Positions 58,584 to 64,000 of a stretch of 64,000 bases of DNA are shown piece by piece. The notes under the pieces are model-generated. The model worked only from the letters and a program-made list of their open reading frames with translations. It was not told the origin of the DNA and did not search any database. Source of the DNA: Nymphaea colorata (taxonomy: Eukaryota; Streptophyta; Magnoliopsida; Nymphaeales; Nymphaeaceae); the NCBI RefSeq assembly GCF_008831285.2, contig NC_045143.1, positions 23,006,302 to 23,070,301 on the forward strand, in the 5' to 3' direction. The position numbers were made by a program, and so were the translations under genes. How positions within the stretch are numbered: position 1 is the first letter of the stretch; each line of letters opens with the position of its first letter.

Positions 58584-58774
58584 TGTAACAACCCGACCCA
58601 CTCCCGGGCTCGGGCCCTTTGTCAGGCGGATCTCAATCTACTCCCTAGCCGTTTTGGTTTCAACCCGAAAAAGGCTAGGAACCAGGACAACCAACTACTT
58701 CAGCAACCACCTTTCTAAGCCTTTGAAGTTCTTTCAAAATTTTCAATAGGGGACTAAGCTTTTGGGATGTTGCA
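58584..58774 (+). mobile_element. 191-bp solo LTR
   Basis: It starts TGTAACAACCCGACCC and ends GGGATGTTGCA (TG...CA, with inverted ends TGTAACAACCC and TGCAACATCCC). Perfect 5-bp duplication AAAAT at 58579-58583 and 58775-58779. The small size suits a TRIM or a short Ty3 LTR. Confidence 0.82.
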
Positions 58775-59917
58775 AAAATAGTGCCTCATATATTGCCTTT
58801 TTTAGCAAGAACTTGTAAATCATTAATCATATCTGACATGCAATCAAGCTTTTAGCGGACTTGAGAATTGGAAGGTTGATTAGACTAAGTTTAATTTTTC
58901 TTTATTATACAGCCCGAATGGATAGGGGAAAATAGCTGCACCAAGTTTTCTTTTTTCCCACGTACAAATATTTAATCAACATCTTCAAGATGTGGACTAG
59001 AACATGATAGATTAATTGCACATATTAATACTGTAATACTGTTAAAGTTTTACTATCAACAATATAAGCACAAACTACTAGCTCAATTAGCAGTGATACA
59101 ATTATTCAAGACGTATATATATATATATATATAGACACACATGCACACACACACACGCTAGAGGTTTTTCTAATAGTTAACTAGCAAGGGTCAGCCTAAA
59201 CCCAACTTAAAACTTCTGACACATAAATTTTCACTCGAGCGATTTAGAATCAAACCCAAACACATGTCCTACCCAGATTAAGAAATGCTCCTATTCCAAA
59301 TGCAGATAGATTAATATACTTTTATTGATCTGCTATTCCTTTATCTTTGCTCTTGTACTCCTGTTAATTATCTCACTTCTTTTTCTGTAGGAGCACATGA
59401 GCATTTAGAAATAATTTTAGACTCCTAGTAGAGAAACATGAGTATGTTTATATTATACTTTTGTCACAAATGTCGTTCTATGAGCTTTGACAAATACACA
59501 CAAATCACCTCTAACAACTGACATGAGGCCACTCTTAAACTGACTTGCCTTGGTAGGTATACCAAATCACCTCTAACAACTGACATGAGGCCACTCTTAA
59601 TGTCATAGTTTCAACAAACTATAGATTTGAGAAGTACAAGCTTAAGATCACCAATATGCCTCAAATTTATAGACGCCAAAGTAATGGAAGTTGGTTTGAC
59701 CTGATGCCCATGGATTTTAAGATGCAAACTATGGTATGATTCTTGCACCTTCAAAACACGATTTTGTATCTTTATTAGAAACCAAAATCTAATTGAATAG
59801 TTATATAAAAATGCCTGATTTTTATGTAAATACCTAATCACTAATCAATTTTTTAAAGGTATCAGACAAACACACAACTTTTGCAAGAAATTCTCATTTA
59901 ACTGCTTAATGACTTTA
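58775..59917. other. Intergenic, with a microsatellite and a direct repeat
   Basis: A (TA)n/(CA)n tract lies at about 59117-59157. A 37-bp direct repeat beginning AAATCACCTCTAACAACTG occurs at about 59504 and 59565. I see nothing else. Confidence 0.6.
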
Positions 59918-62900
59918 TGTGACGCTCGTTGTTTGGCGGGACGGGTCGGGTCAGGGTCCAGACCCCTGACCCGAGCCCCTCACTCGTGAGTGAGCCCGAC
60001 CCCGACCCCGCCTCCCCTCCCCCGTCTTTCCTTCTTCTCCGCCTTTCCCCCTCTCCGTCTGCTACGACAGTAGCTTGGTGAAGCTCGAGGGCGGTAGGTG
60101 GAGCAGCGGCGAAGGTGTCTGAAGGGGGCAGCGGCAGCGACGGCGACGGAGGTGGCAGCGGCGGCGGCGGCGGCTTGGTAAAACTCTCTCTCTCTCGTTC
60201 TTTGTTTCCTTTCTCCACCACTCTCATGTTCCTTTGCCCTCCCTATCGAATGCTCTCTCTTCCTCTCTCTCGCCCCTCTCTTTTCCCCCCTTTCCGATAG
60301 CCCTCTCCCACACGGTCCCTCTCCTTACTCTCCCACCGACTCTCTCTTCTCTCTCGTCCTCTCCCCTCACTGCCCTTCTTCCCTTTTTCTGTCTGAATCT
60401 CTCTCTCTGTCTGTCTTCCCTTGCCTCACGTATCCTAAGTGAGCTCGTTCTTCCCATTTTCTTTCAAATTGTTTTTCCCCTTATCCCAATCGAGCACTTC
60501 CTCACGGTTTTCAACCTTGTTTGTTAGCATTCTAGCTTGGGAAACGTGTTTTTCCCCTCCTAGCAGCGAGTAGGCAGTGTTGGTGGTGGAGGTTTAGCAC
60601 GATTTTTGCCGTTCGGGGACCGATTGATCGTTTGAGGTGACTGCCGGAGGCGTTGCAGCAGTTCAAATTCTTGATTGAGGGTGAGCGAGACCTAATCAAG
60701 CCCAAATTATTGACTATTATCTTTTAGAGCATGTATAATTATGGTTCGAGCATGCTAGAGCATAGAATTGATGATTTTGGGACGCATGTTAGTAATTTTG
60801 TTTTTGGGGGAAACTTAGGATTTGCGTTGGAAAGTGATGATTCATGTATTTAATGATCGTTTAAGCATGATGGATTAAGTTTCGAAGCTTTAAGGAAACA
60901 TGGTAGAGATTGTGAGGTTGTGGGGAAGTTTTGGAACCGTCTTAGGGAGTGTAGCGCAGACTTCGGTGAACGGGTGTATCATGAAGTTAATTAGGGATAT
61001 ATGCGTTTTGGGATGTGACTTGAAGTTGATGTCTTACTTAAAGAACGTTATTGAGGAAGGATTTAGTGACGGTTTGATTGATGGTTGAAGGCTTTGATAA
61101 TTCAAGGCAACGTCAAGACGTAAAGGAGGAGGCCTTGTGGAGAGCCCGTTGGTCGACACTACCTGTCGATGCCCTCTTGAGGCGCTGACACGTGCCTCAA
61201 GGATTTTATTTTTGTATCTGTTCGTTTCTGTTTGATTGGTGTAGGAATCTAGTAGAAACCTTATTCTTGTTTATGTTTGCAGGTGCACCGGGCTCATCCC
61301 GTCGACCTTGAGTTCGAAGCTTGAGGCATTTTGAAGAATTTGGTGAGCGCGCCACAGGTATGGCAACTTTCCAGGCAAATTCCTGCCTGGGGCAATTGTG
61401 TGATTGGGTGCTCCTAGGATCAAGGGATCCTAGGATTGTGATGTTAATTGATTGACGGTTTTGTGATTGAGTATGTGTATGTTGCTTACATGATATGAAT
61501 GGGTTAGAAAGATTATTAGTCATTCGATTTAAAAATGTTATGCATTGGCATGTGCATGCTAGAATTGATATCTGTTTAGGACAGATGAGGTGGGGTATCG
61601 AGTCGAGTGCCTCCTCGACCCCAATTGTGCATTAGAAAGCATCATAGAATGATAACTGCATAGGACAGCTACGAGCCAACCGCAGATCGAGACTATTCTC
61701 TGTGGATTGGCTAAGTTTTTCGAAGAGGTGATTGACATGATTGATATGGATGTGTATGTTGTTGCATATGCATTGCCATGGGCAATGATGCAAATGGATG
61801 TTTTGGAGGGTAGTTGTACCCGTATGGTATGACGGCTAGCAATGACCGTTACTGTATGTATAGACCTCATGTGGAGGTAATCGGAGGTGTGGGTGCACTC
61901 GGGAAGTGTACTAACCTCGTGTGCTAGCCAGTCATCTTGTGAATGTGTAACTATAATGATAAGAATGAATAACTAAGAGATGAGAGACCAGTGGGATGTG
62001 GCTATGTGTTTGGGAGACGTCCCCCTTGATTGCCACTGGTCTCGCCTGTCAGAGCGCAGGCGGTGCAAGGCCCCAGGGTTCTGCTGTGTGTTGTGCTTGG
62101 AGCGTTGGGCTCCTGCCTTCCCAACCTGGGTGTCCTTGGGAAGGCTGAGTATCTCACCTTGGACGTCACACATCCAGGGATGAGTGCTCTACCGCTGCAG
62201 CGAGTGAAATGGATCCATACTGTTATGGGCTACCACGGGGGTTGTCTCTCGGCTGTAGGCCGCCCGCGGTGTGCACGTGCCTGTGTTGCACCCACAGGAA
62301 CTGTTAATGCACTAAAGTTAATGAAAATGCAAAGTGTTTGACAGAATGCATGTGAACGTATATGTGATTGATATGAATGCAAGTGTTATGTTTAAGCATG
62401 CTTCGCATGTGATTGATGTTGTGTTAGTGTGGCAATCAAGTGGCTTTTAAGTGTCGCACTCAGACGCGACATGACGATAGATGGGTTGATATTTGTCCCT
62501 TTATTTGAGCCTTACTTGAGAGGGTTTGGCATTTTTCTGGCTTGTTGCCATACTGCGAAGGCTGAGCCTTCAGTTGTTTTCTTTTTCAGGTTTTGGCGGA
62601 CCCGGGGCAACAGGTTGAGCGGATGGCTTCACTCACGTCCTACTGGGGTGGTTTTGGGATTGTCGTTTGTAGTGCCGGCGCGTCATGTTTTGGTTTTATT
62701 GATGTCTTCTTTTTGTTAGGCATCAATGTTATTGATTTTGGGGCATTTTGGTCATGCACATAGATGTGAATTTGTATGAAGCGAAATGGTTATATTAATG
62801 AAAGTTTGCCCCATTGTTTTGAATTGCTTGGCTCATCGTCTTTTTGAATTGTTGGGTAGTCACACCTCGATGCTTTATGTTTAAAAAAAAAAAAAAAAAT

Positions 62901-62931
62901 AGTTTGAGGGTTAAAGGGTCGGGGTGTGACA
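59918..62931 (+). mobile_element. Solo LTR (family L1), 3014 bp, uninterrupted
   Basis: It starts TGTGACGCTCG and ends GGGGTGTGACA (TG...CA) with perfect 5-bp duplication CTTTA at 59913-59917 and 62932-62936. It is homologous to 33295-39278 in the opposite orientation. A GC-rich head (59930-60180), a C/T-rich leader-like tract (60180-60470) and a TTTGCAG acceptor-like site near 61270 suggest that its transcript has a long leader and possibly an intron. Open frames in the GC-rich head are low complexity. An interior block (61990-62300) carries CTCTACCGCTGCAGC, shared with the other copy. Confidence 0.85.
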
Positions 62932-62936
62932 CTTTA

Positions 62937-64000
62937 AACATTATTTTTGATATGTAATGACAACAACGGTTTTCATAATGAACTCTCCCCCTTTGACCAA
63001 TGTTTTTTTTTCTTTAAGAAGGCTATTTTCTTATTTTCCATAAAAAGTTAATGTCCTTTACTAAGCAACTCTTTGAGTATTTCTATGACAAGTTGAGCAA
63101 TAATTTGTCATTGCTCAAACCTAAAGTTTTTTCTTCATTTTTTCATCGAAAGTTATAAAACATAAGAAATTAAACCATGGTTACGTATCTCTTTTTTATT
63201 ATTAACCTTTTAAGTTCTTAAGATCTGATTTTTCAATTCTTTGACAAAGTGCAATGATTAACAAACCATGAAAATAAAAATCAATTTTTAACTTTTCTGG
63301 AGCCTCAATGAACCCACAAAATTTGGAAACAAATCTCCTTCTCATTCTCTTTGGCTAGGTAAATGAAATCACAAATGACTTTAAAATGAAAACTTGAAGC
63401 AAATTGACAACTAACTAAGATTAAAAACTCATTATCGTAATAAGTAACAACGAATGAAAGAGATAAAATTTCCCCTCTCTTTAGAATGGCCAATGTCTCG
63501 CTACCAAGATCAAATAGAGTATTGCTTTAAAAGTCCTTCCCTTTATTGATGCCTTGTTTTGAGTTGGTATTATTTGTTTGTGGAAATTTCTGGTAATTAA
63601 TTCTTTCACTAGTGCAAACCAACTTTATTTTACAGAGGTAATCTTCTATTTAACTATATATATATATATATATATAGTACAATTGTTCTCTAGCATCCAA
63701 TCATGCACAATTGGATGCGCAGTTTGTTTGGTTTTAATCCTTGAGTTTTTTTTTTTTTTTTTTTTTGCTGTGTTGGTGGCGGTCAAAGGCGATTGTCGTT
63801 GGGGGAGGCTGTTGCTTCCCCAATCCAGCAGCCCCTTCCCCTTCCACTCACTGGAGTGATAATTTGAAATATGTGTGTGTATAGATCTGGCTTAGATATT
63901 TGATCGATCCACCACACAAACTTTTGCAAGGTTTAGTGACAAATTCTAGTAGGCTTGATAGTGCTTTTAGCAACGATCAAGTACATGCTAGGAACTTTTA
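62937..64000. other. Intergenic, with TA microsatellite and poly-T
   Basis: AT-rich. (TA)n is at about 63654-63676 and a poly-T tract at about 63747-63767. A short GC-richer segment around 63770-63850 could belong to another element running past it. No gene recognised. Confidence 0.5.

Noticed and set aside
59898-60527. Several overlapping open frames on both strands
   Set aside because: GC- and CT-rich LTR head; Pro/Arg/Ser composition only.

Overview
The window looks like nuclear DNA of a flowering plant. It is AT-rich, has plant-type split exons with GT/AG junctions, and is packed with Ty1/Copia and Ty3/Gypsy retrotransposons and hAT-type DNA elements. I see no bacterial operons, rRNA, tRNA or CRISPR. 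The species cannot be named from sequence alone.

The only host gene I can support is a DCN1-like (defective in cullin neddylation) gene on the minus strand. Its exons lie at 27525-27586 (start of the UBA-like domain), 4068-4204 (rest of the UBA-like domain) and 2620-2678 (start of the PONY/DCUN1 domain). A tentative leader exon lies near 29871-30100, and the 3' exons are beyond the left edge. Its second intron is 23,320 bp and is filled with transposons.

Inside that intron, 4721-9369 is a hAT-like element with a perfect 8-bp target duplication. It carries an N-terminal fragment of a BSK-type (brassinosteroid-signalling) kinase gene and is itself interrupted by a decayed autonomous hAT element (about 5221-8592). 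From 9378 to 26560 there is a deep nest. A Ty3 element (minus) was split by Copia A (9717-26087, minus). Copia A was then hit by Copia B (11887-17312, plus, young), a solo LTR (11019-11317), an unidentified insertion (about 9940-10555), a hAT MITE (19168-19924) and a long LTR-type insertion (20133-24296) that carries another hAT MITE (20439-21252). The leader-gag-integrase part of Copia A (about 17880-25240) appears inverted relative to its two ends.

From 30.1 to 64 kb, upstream of the gene, I find no intact host gene. There are solo LTRs (33295-39278, 40868-45030, 58584-58774, 59918-62931), MITEs with clear target duplications (32946-33259, 39294-39470, 55877-56080), tandem arrays (31630-32340; a 71-bp unit at 35279-35846), a stop-riddled Ty3 gag-pol (49120-53770, minus), a FAR1/MULE-type transposase remnant (54225-54960, minus) and one end of a CACTA element (56323). 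Removing three insertions at their target duplications restores alignment between 32708-40210 and 46212-47240, an internal check on those boundaries.

No new molecular system is evident. The notable points are the giant nested intron, the captured kinase fragment, the inverted Copia interior and several precisely bounded non-autonomous elements.
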